DNA from: Vandiemenella viatica
Taxonomy: Eukaryota; Arthropoda; Insecta; Orthoptera; Morabidae
Direction: 5' to 3'
Assembly (NCBI GenBank): GCA_031002005.1
Contig: CM061918.1
Location: forward strand, 57,231,478 to 57,295,477
DNA: 64,000 nucleotides
The notes beneath the pieces were generated by a model. It searched no databases, was not told where the DNA came from, and saw nothing but the letters and a program-made list of their open reading frames with translations. A program made the position numbers and the translations under genes. Positions 31,597 to 43,230 of this stretch are shown in pieces (positions within the stretch are counted from its first letter, which is position 1; each line of letters starts with the position of its first letter).

Positions 31597-31850
31597 TTTT
31601 GAGATATAATATCCCCAGAACTAAGTGAAATATCAGAAAAATAAATTCCTTATTTTCGATTTGTCTCGACGAGTTTCATACGAATTCATCAAACTTGGCT
31701 ATGGCGAAATTTGTCTTCTGGTTCAGGTCGCATTTCAAGCAACCACGTCAATTTTGAGATACGATATCTCGAGAACTAAGCGAAATATTTTTAAAAAATA
31801 TATTTTTACCTTCAATTTTTCTCGTCGAGTTACGTAAGAATCCATCATCA
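31597..31850. repeat. Diverged tandem dimer, period about 153 bp
   Basis: TTTTGAGATATAATATCcccAGAACTAAG at 31599 recurs as TTTTGAGATACGATATCtcgAGAACTAAG at about 31752. Both are followed by TCTCG(A/T)CGAGTT and AATCCATC/AATTCATC phrases. Two units are visible, with perhaps 20% divergence. Confidence 0.65.
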
Positions 31851-33007
31851 AGGGTTATCGTAGAATCCTTTGAATTACCACAAATCTCGCACCATTAATT
31901 AATACCAAACTGGCATTAAAATTTCTGTTTAACATATTAATAGAATTTTTTATTTTATTTTTATTTTTTTTAAAGCAATTTGTGAGGCCGTCTCGCAAAT
32001 GGATCTAGCGATTTGGATGAAATTTCACATGTAGATAACGTTTTGATTTTCAAGTTTTTAACACGTTTTTTTTTCTTTTTTTTTTTTTTTTTCTCGAAAA
32101 CGGCTCTAACCTCATTACGTAGAAGGTTCAGGTACCAGTAAGCCTACTGATGTTAGTTAAACTTCTCTTTGGTTAACTGTGCACCTCAAAACGCCTAGGA
32201 AGCCTTCAAGCCTTATACTTTAATCAAACTTTACTCGAAATCTTGGATACTGAACAGAAATCGAAAGATACCGAGCGAAGATCGGTCACCCAGGTACTAT
32301 AAATTAAACGCTTAGAATTAATTTTAATTAAATTGTATTTCTTTATTTAATTTGATAGCTACAGAGCACGTGCACCATTAGCAAATTTTCATACTTATCT
32401 ACTTTCGCATTTACGAGTTTCAATTTTAGGAAACTTTCAACACTCACTTGCATCTGATGAGTAATTGTTATTATAGGCCAAATATACTGGGTAAAATTAT
32501 TGGATGTCAGTTACTATTAAGAGCAACAAACAGTTACAGTAGTACTGTTAATTTAAATACAGACACTGTAAGTATTGTTACAGATCAAACATCCTATTAT
32601 AGTGAGTCTAAGGACCAGAGCAGTTACTGAAATCTTGTAATGTAAAAACATTTAATCCACGCCTTAACTGTTAATTCAATAGTCGCAGTATTGTTTTTGG
32701 TAGAACTTAACCGATAACAGTTATTTAACCTTCCATAAAATCAGGCGCAATTGCTGTAAATTGTTTACATCTCTAACCATTAACCGCACTGTAAATGTTA
32801 ATATTACTTGTTTTTGTCAGTGCTTTTTGTAATTGTTTAATAACGATTTCGATAACCATATCATAACTGTTAACATAAAGATAACAGCAATATTAATTTT
32901 ATAAATTATTACAGATAAAGGATATCAAGATAATTAGCAAAAAAATATACTATCTTGATAAACAGTTATAACTGCTTATGATTAACATTAATTGCACTAC
33001 AACTGAG

Positions 33008-33226
33008 TGGTCTGTGACTCAGTGGTTAAGAGACTGAGTGGAGATCGAAAGATCTCCGTGCCGAATCGCGATCTCGGCAGGTATTTTCAAAGGTCCTTAA
33101 CCCGACGTTCACACCCGTTGCACCTACCTGTGTAATGTTAAATAAGCCAGAATGCTAACGTGGTTCGGATTTCACGTTAAGATGTGGTCACATATTCCCA
33201 GTAGGATTACCAGGTTATGTTAGTCA
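33008..33226 (+). mobile_element. tRNA-derived SINE (family B), copy 2
   Basis: Homologue of the SINE at 5106, with the same A box GACTCAGTGGTTAAGAG and a B box mutated to GTGCCGAATCGCG. Confidence 0.75.
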
Positions 33227-33477
33227 TCTGCGATAAGAGATGCACTGTGCGGCGAATTGAAAACTTGAGTCATTTGGTGGCCGAATAATCCTTCGAGATC
33301 TCTGGGCCAACAAAGTCATACAAGGAATCGATTTTCAGCATACAGTTTGAGTGTTGTTTTTTAATTTTTTGTTTTGTCAGCTATTTTTGTTCATTAACTA
33401 ATGAGGCCTCTTAGAGTGGTGAGTTTGATCATCAACTTCTAGTGTTGTGAAGGGTAATCTGTGTCATTAGTGGAAAG

Positions 33478-33632
33478 AGGACTTAATTATTGTGGGATAC
33501 ATCTGTTTAATAAACTTTCCAAGAGTATAAAACAGTTTGCAGGTAATAAAGATATATTTAGAGGAAAACTGAGAGATTATCTTATTTGCAACTCCTTCTA
33601 CTTCCATTCAAGAATTTGAACAAAATAATTAA
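33478..33632 (+). pseudogene. C-terminal LINE ORF2 fragment, copy 2
   Basis: Homologue of 5571-5735. GIHLFNKLSKS is readable, but one extra T before the F-Y-S block shifts the frame, so the EFEQNN end is out of phase. No function is likely. Confidence 0.65.
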
Positions 33633-33735
33633 CTGTATTCAATAAGACCTTTTTCAAAACTCAGTTGTAAAAAATTAATGTCTATTTTTATTCTCTTTAT
33701 TTGTCTTTGTAACATATAATTGTTTTCAATATGAG

Positions 33736-33812
33736 GTGCAGGATAGGGGGAAGATGGGTGTGTAGGGAAATTGCCACCGGAGCCTGTGCTCCATTGCAAT
33801 TAAATTAAATTA
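33736..33812 (+). mobile_element. Short LINE 3' tail insertion, copy 2 only
   Basis: The segment GGGAAATTGCCACCGGAGC, ending in AATTAAATTAAATT, is absent from copy 1 near 5840. It matches the tail that follows the LINE RT fragments at 11986 and 45974. It is therefore a strongly 5'-truncated insertion ending in a short tandem repeat. Confidence 0.7.
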
Positions 33813-33934
33813 ACCATGGCATGTTCCACATTCCAGAGGTCCATCCTCAGCAGGGATCCATGAAACAAGATTGATAAATAAAATCACTACGCCTGCTTTA
33901 GTGGTGCATTGGTAGCCGTCCCGTTTGCCTATTC

Positions 33935-34243
33935 CAGGCGTGGCCAACCCAAATGATCTTGCGAGCCACTTTGTAAGTGCATCATAATTCCAAGGGTCGC
34001 ATATAAAATTATATATCCCCACTAGAGACATATTTTTGCAGTGAAAAATTGAAACATGTTTTATTATTGTGTTTACTATTATTCTTACATGTAAGCATAG
34101 ATAATATAATAATAATGATACTAAACGCACATTGTAAATAAATACAAAACACTAAAATGAAATATAAAAATATTTTGTAATAGTCTGATGAATTTCGCGG
34201 GCCGTAAAATTGTTCAAGGCGGGCCGTGGGTTGGCCACCTCTG
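33935..34243. mobile_element. hAT-type MITE, copy 2 only
   Basis: The 309-bp insert is flanked by a perfect 8-bp repeat GCCTATTC (33927-33934, 34244-34251). The ends CAGGCGTGGCCAACCCA and (reversed) CAGAGGTGGCCAACCCA are inverted repeats. An 8-bp duplication and CAG-G ends define hAT elements. It has no coding capacity. The copy 1 site near 6000 is empty. Confidence 0.88.
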
Positions 34244-34804
34244 GCCTATTCTACTGGGAGGAGCCAAGTGTTGCCAACTGTTTGCGATTCGAGTAACTTG
34301 CGTCTTTTTCTTTTGATAGATGTATTATTCTTTGAGAAATGTGTAGTTTATGAGGCGAAGATTTTGGACAGTCCCATCATTCTCCTAGATGATTGAGGGA
34401 AAACGCCTAAAAACCACAATCAGGACGGTCAGTACGCCTAGCCTTGGGGTCGTGCCCGGTCCGTTGTACCTCCCCGACCCAGCATGTGGCGCCTTAGCAC
34501 ACTTTGCGGTTTTAAAAGTTGTTATAGTACACGAAAATTATGATTAGTTTAGCGCGAAGTACTCATGAAGTAATCCACACATACACCCGAAAGTAGGCCT
34601 TACTAAAAACAAAGGTCTGATGGAGAAGTAATAAATTTCTGATGTCTACTGATATTCTAAACGAGGATCTCACTATTCAATAACAGGTACGTAATAGTTT
34701 GTCATCAAACCGCAGAAATGGAAGAATAACAAAATACTTGGGATAAAATGAAACATCTTTCCCCGTGATTTAGCTAGCTGCGTATTCTGTGATCTGTGTC
34801 ATAA

Positions 34805-35179
34805 GGGGGCATCCACAAATTACGTGAGGTGTTTTTCCGGATTTCTGGACCCCCCCCTCCCCCCTGGTGAGATTTCGTGAGATATGGCCAGACCCCCCCC
34901 CCCTTTTGGTGAGATCTGGTCCGTGAGATCTGGTCCGTGAGAACCCCCCTACAAATCGTCCTGGAAACTTTTGTAGACCTTTTTTTTTTTTTTGACGAAA
35001 TACCCTCCAAAAATCGACTTTGGCGCAAATTGTAGACCTTTTTTTTGGCTCTACTGTCCCCAATTTTCGCAAAATCTCGCGTGAGATTTCCGTAGACCCC
35101 CCCCCCTCCCCCCTGGTGAAATTTTGCCGAACCCCCTCCCCCTCCCCCATTTCACCTCACGTAATTTATGGATGTCCCC
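34805..35179. mobile_element. Harbinger-like MITE, copy 2 only
   Basis: The 375-bp insert is flanked by TAA (34802-34804, 35180-35182). The ends GGGGGCATCCACAAATTACG and (reversed) GGGGACATCCATAAATTACG are matched over about 27 bases. The interior has C-rich runs and repeated GTGAGATxTGG phrases. It belongs with the element at 42010. Copy 1 shows the empty site near 6550. Confidence 0.85.
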
Positions 35180-35974
35180 TAAGTCTGAATGAAACAGTGA
35201 AAGGAAAACAAGGTCCACAGAAATTTCCGGCAGTAATTGTAATTGTGCAACAGCTCTGGCAGGTAACAGCTGCCTGCTTTTTCTGTTATTTCATACCGTC
35301 TAATCTCCTCGTAACCTCTTTGCCTGTGCTGTTGTTATGCAAGGGAAAATCTTCGTTTCGTGAGTTGCGGAATAATAATTCTGTGTGTCCTTAATGAGGG
35401 GTTTACAAGAAATACAAGTATGTGTGCATCTCCTCTCTTGCGGGGTTAACGATTATACTAGAGTAAAAGGGGCACATCAAGGTGAAATACGAGATTTAAA
35501 GTTTAGATGAAATATTTCACATTCACTTGTAAACCTTATCCAAAAATGAGGTCAAGTGAAGTGTATCAAACTTTTTTCAGCAGGTCCTACGTTCCTACCG
35601 CAATTTTCAGAGTATGTAACTATGAATCATTTTTCACACTGTTTAGTTGACGTGTCGGTAATGATGACAGGTGAATACGTGCTTCCTGCCGCCCCTCCGT
35701 CCTTAAGACATCTATAGGGACGCATTCTTGGATCTGTGCGGCGTTTTGGACTCGGCACATGTTGATAATAAAATCGATTTCCATTGAAATTGTGAATAAA
35801 GTCATTCCGGTAAATACCGAAAGCATTATGTCGAATATTTGTTGTTCTCATCACTTGTCACAGTAAGTCATTTGAAAATAAAACGATAGTAAAGAACTTC
35901 TATAGTAAAAAAATGTAGGTTTGACTTCACCTATCTATGTAGGCAGATAATATTTCAAGAAGCTCAGCGACTAT

Positions 35975-36171
35975 TACTTGTAAAAACTTGTATATTCCGT
36001 TTGCACGTCTAAAGAAGCATTCTTGTAAAAACTTGTATATTCGGATTGCACGTCTAAACAAGCGTTCTTGTAAAAACTTGTATATTGCATATTCAATACA
36101 ACGTGTCGAGACTTGCAAAACGCCGCGGCGGCGGTGGTGGCGGGCGGCGAACGCTTTTTTAGACGTGCAAA
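35975..36171. repeat. 45-bp tandem repeat (three units) plus an inverted half-unit
   Basis: CTTGTAAAAACTTGTATATT starts at 35977, 36022 and 36067, exactly 45 bp apart. The intervening TTGCACGTCTAAAcAAGC reappears inverted at 36149-36171. Because 45 is a multiple of three, the unit translates as a 15-residue repeat on either strand: on the minus strand YKFLQE(R/C)xFRRA, on the plus strand KNLYIRIARLNK. Confidence 0.85.
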
Positions 36172-36221
36172 AGGACGAAATACGACTTGCGGTGCGTGTG
36201 TCCAAGTATGAACTTGTGTGA

Positions 36222-36335
36222 TTCTTTACCAATATAAATACGAATGCCAAGGATAAACCTTACTCATTTGTTTCCGGAATTTCCAAAAGAAAAGTAAAGA
36301 GAATCGATGTTACTGTTTTGCCAGAGTCCGAAATA
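36222..36335 (+). other. Possible exon remnant ending in a splice donor
   Basis: An open frame reads NAKDKPYSFVSG then KVKRIDVTVLPESEI and is followed at once by GTAAGT. It is in phase with the frame through the 45-bp repeats, separated only by one TGA. It may be an upstream exon of the transposon gene that starts at 36989. I do not recognise a domain. Confidence 0.25.
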
Positions 36336-36988
36336 GTAAGTACGAACCTGTTTATTTGTTAAACATAGGGGAGATCGGGGCAAGTTGACGAGCGGGGCAA
36401 AATGAAAAATGATTTAGTTCAAATTCCCCCTTCTAAGTAGCAGCACTGTACGCATACTACTAGCGCTCCACACGACTAGGAACTAAAATATAGCGCACTG
36501 ACGCCGCTCGTGCTATGTTGTTCCTCGCTACACGCTGATCGAGATTTCTCCGTGACTTGCTGTAATTTTGTACATCTCTCAATTAAGAATTCGCATACTA
36601 ACTGGTAAGATATTGTTTTATTCTTTGTCATACACGAGTAGCTTGAGCAATGTGCTTTTCATCAAGGTTGTGTATTTGTATCTTATTCTTTTTTAAACTG
36701 CCGCAATAATGGAAAATTTCTAACATTGTCGTTCGGGGTAAGTTGACGACCTCGTCAGAATATGCGGAATCAATCCTTATGATCTTTTTGTATCGGGTGT
36801 TTTTTTTTAATTTTTAATTATTTTTTAAATAATAATTAGAATCAGTTTGCCGCCGGTACTTTGTATATTTTATTGCAATAATTAATTAATCCTATTCTGT
36901 TAAAATGCTATATCCTGTTATGTAAGACCGCCTTAAAATTACTAAAACAAAGTTTTTTTTATTTACAGGTTGGTAACTTATACAAAAC

Positions 36989-38740
36989 ATGGCTGAATCT
37001 AAGAAGAAATGTCGACAGTACAGTGTTGATTATTTAAAATTTGGTTTTCTTCCATCACAGGCAGACAAGCGATTGCCTATGTGCCTTTTATGCAACAAAG
37101 TTTTGAGCAACGACTCTCTGAAACCATCGAAACTCGAAGATCATCTAAGAAGGTGTCATCCTGATAAATAAATAAAGATTTGAAATATTTTCAAACATTG
37201 AAGGAAAAATATGAAAAGAGACCCACCGTGCACAGTATGTTCGCTTCAACGTCTGAAAGTAACGATGATGGCTTGAGGGCATCTTTACAATATCTCATTA
37301 CTTATAGCGAAATCTGGAAAACCGCACACCATTGGAGAACAGTTAATTTTACCCTGTGTTGAAGAGGTTTTAAAAACTGTTTTGAACAAATCTCCATTTG
37401 ACACACTCAGACGAATTTCTTTGAGTAAAAACACTGTACAAATACGTATTGATGAAATGAGCTCTGATGTTGAAAGTTTCTTGTGTAATTATCTGCAAAC
37501 AACTCATTTTTCCATTCAACTGGACGAGTCAACTTTACCTGGAATTGGCATATGTTCGATTTGTTATGGACGGAGAAGTTCATGAAGAGCTACTATTCGC
37601 GCAAACTTTGAAAACGGATACTAAAGGTGAATCAATATTAATGTCCTGAGTAATTTTTTTAAGGAAAATTCGATTCCATTAACAAACATTATTTCGGTGA
37701 CAACAGATGGAGCTCCTGCCATGGTCGGGCGATATCGTGGGTTTATAAGCCTTCTTAAAAGAATTATACCAGAGGTAACTGCGATTCACTGTGTCATCCG
37801 CCGACAACACTTAATAGCGAAAAATTTGAGTAATAGATTACACCAATCGCTTCAATTTGTGATTAATGCAGTTAACAAAATAAGAAGCAATGCTTTGAAT
37901 ACGCGTTTATTTGCACAATTGTGCGATGAAAATGATGAAGACTTTCAACGACTGCTGTTACATACGGAAGTACGCTGGTTGTCGAAAGGTGCATGCTTAA
38001 CAAGATTTTACTCACTTTTTGGAACAGTCTTAGAGTTTCTGGAATCTAAAGATCCAGATTTAGAGAAAACTTGATTAATTTCAAAGCAGACATCGCGTAT
38101 TTGACAGATTTATTCAAAAAAATTAATGACATTAACTTACAATTACAAGGGGATAGCCTCAATTTAATAAAAATAAAGGGTGTAATTTCAGCTTTTCTTG
38201 GAAAATTGAAATTTATGAATCAAAATATTAGTCGGCGCGAATTTTCCCAGTTCCCAAACTTGTCACAGGTAGAATGCCTTGATGAGGATATTCAGACATA
38301 TGTTCAACATTTAATTGCCCTGCACGATGACATTGAAAATCAGGTATGAAGATATTCTGACGATGGAAATACCACCTTGGATCATGAATCCATTTGATGA
38401 AATGGAACTAGAGAATGTGATATTGCAAGAGGAGCTACTTGAACTTAGCACTAATGAGGAGCTGAAGGTGAAATTTAAAAGAGGGTATCAATATATTTTG
38501 GCTGCAGGCAGAAATACCCGAAAAATATCCTGGACTGTGGAGAATTGCGGAAAAGTTTTTGATATCGTTTCCCTCGTCATATCTCGTCGAAAAAGGGTTT
38601 AGTGTAATAACAAACCTTTTAACAAAAAAAGGAGCAGATTGAATATTACAGAACGGGGGGATCTGCGATTATTCCTAACAAGACTGAAGCCAAATATTGA
38701 TAATTTGCTGTCAATCCATCAATTACATCCCTCCCATTAA
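36989..38740 (+). pseudogene. hAT-family transposase with BED zinc finger, multiply frameshifted
   Basis: The start MAESKKKCRQYSVDYLKFGF follows an acceptor-like TTTATTTACAG and is followed by a BED finger (MCLLCNK...LEDHLRRCH). Next come TVHSMFAS, IQLDEST (a likely first catalytic Asp), VTTDGAPAMVGRYRGF (second), AIHCVIRRQHL, and HTEVRWLSKG. The C-terminal dimerisation region is readable across frames near 38540-38740: FPSSYLVEKGFS, LLTKKRSRLNI, RGDLRLFLTRLKPNID, and a TAA at 38738. Vertebrate ZBED5/SCAND3-like genes derive from this branch. At least six frame changes and a stop after the finger show it is dead. It lies only in copy 2. Confidence 0.9.
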
Positions 38741-39215
38741 AATTATGTCTATTTTTTAATTGCCATTGTAGAAGTTACGTTATTAATGTTTAATTTTAAT
38801 TCTGTTATGTCAGACTGTTATAACAAGTAATAGTGTAATAAATTACAAATTTATTCACATAAATATTTACAACACAAGAAAATATACTATTTTGATTTTT
38901 AGTTTTACCACTCCGAATGGGGAGCTTTCTAAAAAAAAAAAAAAAAAAAAAAATAGTGAGAATTGATTGGTTTCTTGTGCTGTGAGTTGTTTTTTGACAA
39001 CCACTCTTAGCACAATCAATTAATTAATTAACCAGTTGATTTATCACTTCTTTTTCGAAAACTGTTAATAGGTACGTGGTTGGAACTCAGCCGCAACGCA
39101 AATTTTCATAGTTTAGATCTTCACATTTGACAAAAATATGAAGATCTAACTAGGTTGGGAATATGGTAGAAATGTAGCTTCAGGGGGTCCACCGGAACCA
39201 GCAAAATTTTGAAAG

Positions 39216-39249
39216 TGGTCTATGAGAAAAATAAGTTTGGATACCTCTG
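39216..39249. repeat. Right terminal repeat of the hAT element
   Basis: In reverse complement the end reads CAGAGGTATCCAAACTTATT, which fits the C-A-G-A-G-G-T-x-C-C-A-A-A-C-T ends of this hAT branch. The corresponding left end was not found. Confidence 0.6.
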
Positions 39250-40116
39250 CTATAGACTGTAGATTTTTGATTGACAGTTGTTTGGCGCAAATTGGACAAA
39301 GCATCTATTGTGAGTTACGTATAGTTTCGCTGTGGACTTCGCCCTCTACGGAGGAGGAGACTTGAGACAGTCGGACTTCCTTTATGATGGCAGATAGTTG
39401 TAATGTTCCCAAAGCTTAGGTCCCGAAAGCGCTGGTCCATGTAATTGCGGAAGACATCAGGAGATTAGGGCAGGTGCCATAATTGGCTATTACGGCTAAA
39501 ATTGCCATATTCCAGCATAAAATGAATTGTAATTACAATAGGGAAGTACCAAAATCCAGGCTGAGGAGAGGCTCAAGAGGTTCGCACGTCCATTTGAATA
39601 ATCCTCAAAAATAACTTCCAATCACGTGAGACCCAAGATAGTGATCGGAAACGATCATAGCCTAACACAGGACTGGTCTTTAACTAACATTAATGTGTGT
39701 AATTTTCTTGCTGCAGAGCCAATGGAAGCCGAGATCGGATAGCCAGAAGCAGCTGACTGGAACAGAAAAGGGCACTTGGGCATTCGGTGCGAGACGATAC
39801 GGGCTTACTCGGGAGTGGCCTACAGAGAAATCTTATACTCGAACTCCGGCTCAGAGATAGGATGGAGGTAGCTGAGTAGCGCTCGCTGTCCATAGTTGGA
39901 CAATCTTTGGAGCCATCATGGTTGCAGTGACGTGGAAGAAGGGCCAACGCACGCAGCAGGCATCATGACCTTGGCACAGCAACAGCTGCCACCTGAAATT
40001 CCTTCCTGCCAACGTGGCGTAACTATGAAAATATACTCGGCGGCAAGAGTGAAATGACTTGTTCACTGAAACAGTTCAGCCAGTGTGCAACGATTTAGAT
40101 CTGCAGTTTTGCTGAC

Positions 40117-40310
40117 TTTTTTTTTTCTTATTGCTTTACGCCTCGTCGCCGTCGAGGAAGAAATTGAGAAACAGAACGGGAAGGAATTCGGCTATGGCCT
40201 TTTATTGTAACCATCCCGGCATTCGAATGGATAAGTTGTGGAAACCATGGAAAACCCAAATCTGGATGACCGGATGGAGATAAGAACCCGAATGCAAGGC
40301 CAGAGTGAGT
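40117..40310 (-). mobile_element. SINE (family C), minus orientation
   Basis: It begins with poly(T) and, in reverse complement, carries GCCTTGCATTCGGGTTC, CCAGATTTGGGTTTTCCATG, ATGCCGGGATGGTTAC and GCCGAATTCCTTCCC, followed by a GACGAGGCGTAAAGCAA end. Confidence 0.8.
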
Positions 40311-40385
40311 TTTGATATCATTCAGCTCTTGCTCTAAATTTCGTTCAATCAAACTATTTTCATACTCATTTAGCAACAAGAGCAT

Positions 40386-40575
40386 TGTGGGCGAGAAGTA
40401 ACGTTATGGCCTCGCATTCTGGAGCCAAACCCAGCAGCCAGCACCCAGAATTTTCTGTAGTTTCCCCAAACCACACCAGGCGGAAGTCTTCAAAAAGGCC
40501 ATGGCCAAATTCCTCTCAGTTCCTTGCTTCAAGACCTTTCCCACCTCTAATGACCTGTAGGTCATTAAAGAAAGT
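40386..40575 (+). mobile_element. Degenerate SINE (family C)
   Basis: GGCCTCGCATTCTGGAG, GTTTCCCCAAACCACACCAG, AAGGCCATGGCCAAATTCC and CTCTAATGACCT are recognisable. The B box is destroyed. Confidence 0.65.
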
Positions 40576-41052
40576 AAAAGTCATTGAATTCGTGTTAAAA
40601 AAGTTAATTAATTGTGCTAATTCTGAGCTACGCTGTGATTCTCTGCACAGTTAATTAAATAAATTCAAGTAATCATATTCATATCCATTTTTAAGATATG
40701 TTTGTGCACATGAATATTAAAAATACTAAAATGATGATTAAAATTATAAACAACGCGAATTCAGGTTATCATGGGCTGCTGCTGAGAAATAAGCAATCTT
40801 CAAACTGCAAAATGCAGAAAGACATTTTTTTCTGCAGTCGTAATCGTAAACTTTCTATTATATATTGGACACTCCAAAGAATTTAGCCTAACAACTGGAT
40901 GTTGTGGGCTATTTCCTCAATTTTTTTTATATATGAAGGTTAATGATAAGCCAATCCAATTGAATTGTGTTTTATTCTTTTGTCGTAATCATTTCATTCT
41001 ATTTCTAAAACATCATGCCTTATTCAGTCTTCATCCGCCTCCTGTCTTCAAA

Positions 41053-41320
41053 CCGACCGTGGTGGGGGAGCGGTTAGCGCTCTGGCCTCGCATTCGGGAG
41101 GAAGGCGCGGCGGTTAGAATCCTCTTCCGGGAATCCAGATTTGGGTTTTCCATGGTTTCCCCAGATCACTCCAGGCGAATGCCGGGATGCTTCCTTTCAA
41201 AATGTCATGGCCGAATTCCTACCCGTTCCTTGTACCCAGCCCCATCTAGCCTCTAATGATCACGACGTCGACGAGGCGTAAAGCAATAAGTAAAATAGTA
41301 ATAATAATAATAATAAAAAG
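41053..41320 (+). mobile_element. SINE (family C), nearly complete
   Basis: CCGTGGTGGGGGAGCGGTTAGCGC forms the A-box region, GGTTAGAATCCTC a decayed B box, and CCAGATTTGGGTTTTCCATG the body. The end is GACGAGGCGTAAAGCAA followed by (AAT)n. Confidence 0.85.
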
Positions 41321-42009
41321 TCTTGTCTTCAAATAATTCGCTGTTCAGTTGCTTTATCTTGTCAGTTACCCAGTATGTTCTACGGGAACTTCCAGATGAT
41401 GAATCTAACTATCATTCTTGGCATCTCCTTCAACTCCTTTATTTAAATACATAATTTTGATTTCATATTATCTCCCCATTCTCAAGCTTTTGAATGTTTG
41501 GTAACCCATTTTCCTCCCTTCACCACAGCATTTCCACAGTACCATGTTTGATAGATGCACGGTTAAGAATAATTTCCCTGCCAACCAATCAGTCATTTCT
41601 CTCCAGTTGTGATGAAAAGATTTTACATTTGATACATTTAAGAAGCAGCTTCCGGTGCACACCCTTAGACAGGCCTGCCGAAAATTGACGAACTGCTAGC
41701 CATAGCACGATCTCAACCAGATTTGGTGAACACTACCAGTGGAATAAAAGTAAAAATACTTTGCAAGTAGCCGTGAAAACGTTGGTTCAGTTATACGGTG
41801 CACGTTCAGTAATGTGGCTGCGTGCGTTACTGAATAAACCACCTCAAATTTGGTGTCAAGATCAAGAAGTGTAGCTCAAATATCGGCTCGTTCAGTACTA
41901 TGGATTAACTTTTCTCTCCAAGATTCGAAGCTGCTAACATAAAAACATGACTGATTGAGTTGTTTGAATAAAATACTGTGATAAAAAATAAAAAAATAAA
42001 ATGGGATAA

Positions 42010-42400
42010 GGGGGCATCCATAAATTACGTGAGGTGAAATAGGGGGGGTACGGCGAAATCTCACCAGATCTCACCAGGGGGGAGGGGGGGGTCTACGGAA
42101 ATCTCACGTGAGATTTCCGTAGACCCCCCTCCCCCCTGGTGAAATCTCACGTGAGATTTTGCGAAAAATTTGGGGACAGTAGAGCCAAAAAAAAGGTCTA
42201 GAATTTGCGCCAAAGTCGATTTTAGGAGGGTATTTCGTCAAAAAAGTTAGGGTGTGACCTAAAAAAAAAAAAGTCTACAAAGGTTTCTAGGGGGGGGGGG
42301 GGGTTTCCCACGGACTAGATCTCACCAGAGGGGGGGGGGGGGGTCCTGTCAGATCTCACGAAATCCGGAAAAACACCTCACGCAATTTGTGGATGCCCCC
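42010..42400. mobile_element. Harbinger-like MITE, second member
   Basis: TAA repeats flank it (42007-42009, 42401-42403). The ends GGGGGCATCCATAAATTACG and (reversed) GGGGGCATCCACAAATTGCG match closely. The interior carries G runs up to 14 long and an internal palindromic pair around CTCACGTGAG. Same family as 34805-35179. Confidence 0.87.
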
Positions 42401-42428
42401 TAAAAGAGATTTCAAAGCGATATTAACA

Positions 42429-42664
42429 CAGGGGCATAGCTATCGGAGGGCTAGGCGGTGCCGTGCACCGGGGCCCTCAAGTTCACAGGGGGCGCCCAAG
42501 CGCAGCTCAGGGGGCCCAAGCTCAGCTCAGGGGGGCCCCGGCCAATGAAACCCCACAAGACTCGGTAGAGCTAAAGAAAAAAAAAAAAAAAAAGTCGCCC
42601 ATCTAGCCTAAGAGCCGAAAATATTTTTTGCACCGGGCCCCTTGTTAACCTAGTTACGCCACTG
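42429..42664. mobile_element. hAT-type MITE (CAGTGGCGTAACTAG end)
   Basis: A perfect 8-bp duplication TATTAACA flanks it (42421-42428, 42665-42672). The right end reversed reads CAGTGGCGTAACTAGG and the left end CAGGGGCATAGCTATCG. The GC-rich middle contains tandem GGGGCCC phrases and a poly(A). No coding sequence. Confidence 0.9.
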
Positions 42665-42771
42665 TATTAACATCATGAGGTGTAGCAATGATAACAATAA
42701 CAATAATCTAAATGTAAAAATAGCATAAGATATTACAGAAGTAAAAAAGCTGTATCATTTAGGATACTAAA

Positions 42772-43008
42772 CCGAGCGTGGTGGCGTAACGGATAGCGTT
42801 CTGGCCTCGCATTCGGGAGGACGGCGGTTCGAATTCCCGTCCGGGCATCCAGATTTGGGTTTTTCATGGTTTCCTAAATCACTCCAGGCAAATGCCGGGA
42901 TACTTCCTTAAAAAGGCCATGGCCGAATTCCTTCCCATTCCTTGCCCCCATCCTTGCCTGTCTCTAAAGACCTCGCTCTTGAGAGACGTAAAGCAATTTA
43001 AAAAAAAA
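42772..43008 (+). mobile_element. SINE (family C), complete, with target duplication
   Basis: ATACTAAA flanks both sides (42764-42771, 43009-43016). The A box is in GTGGCGTAACGGATAGCG, the B box in GGCGGTTCGAATTCCCG, then CCAGATTTGGGTTTTTCATG, GCCATGGCCGAATTCC, GAGAGACGTAAAGCAA and poly(A). This is the best reference copy of the family in the window. Confidence 0.93.
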
Positions 43009-43230
43009 ATACTAAAATTACAACTTATGGCCAATCTCGAAGAGAGAATGACACTTATTCAACGACACAAATCTTTTGGTTTCAATCACTGACCAGGAAT
43101 CGGAATAACTTTGTATGCAACACAGCACGTTGACTGAGAGAAGCTTGGACTTCAAGGATGCTACCAAGTATTTGCAACTGGTGAAATAGAAGGAACTTAA
43201 AATTAAGCTGAAAGGTAAATTAGGAATTGA

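Larger units (their letters stand above)
30826..32299. other. Spacer between gap and duplication copy 2
   Basis: No gene is visible. It holds a cluster of GCGGGATCCCGC-type palindromes, a diverged tandem dimer and poly(T)-rich sequence. It bears no resemblance to the sequence left of copy 1. Confidence 0.5.
35639..39384 (+). mobile_element. 3.7-kb insertion block with a decayed hAT transposon, copy 2 only
   Basis: Copy 1 runs directly from TTTTTCACACT to GGCAGTTAGTCGTAATG near 7035-7055, while copy 2 has this block between them. It contains a 45-bp repeat array, a possible exon ending in GTAAGT, a BED-finger transposase pseudogene and a hAT-type right end. I could not find the matching left end, so it may be a nested or rearranged insertion. 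The last about 135 bp (39250-39384) is unassigned. Confidence 0.75.
39858..43230. mobile_element. 3.4-kb SINE and MITE cluster inserted in copy 2
   Basis: Copy 1 runs directly from ATACTCGAACTCCG to ACGTATTTTTTAAATTATG at 7850-7865. In copy 2 these are separated by this block with four SINEs, two MITEs and AT-rich filler. No conserved coding frame is present. Confidence 0.75.

Noticed and set aside
35975..36110. CRISPR-like array
   Set aside because: Three abutting 45-bp units without variable spacers of constant length, in eukaryotic DNA. It is a simple tandem repeat.
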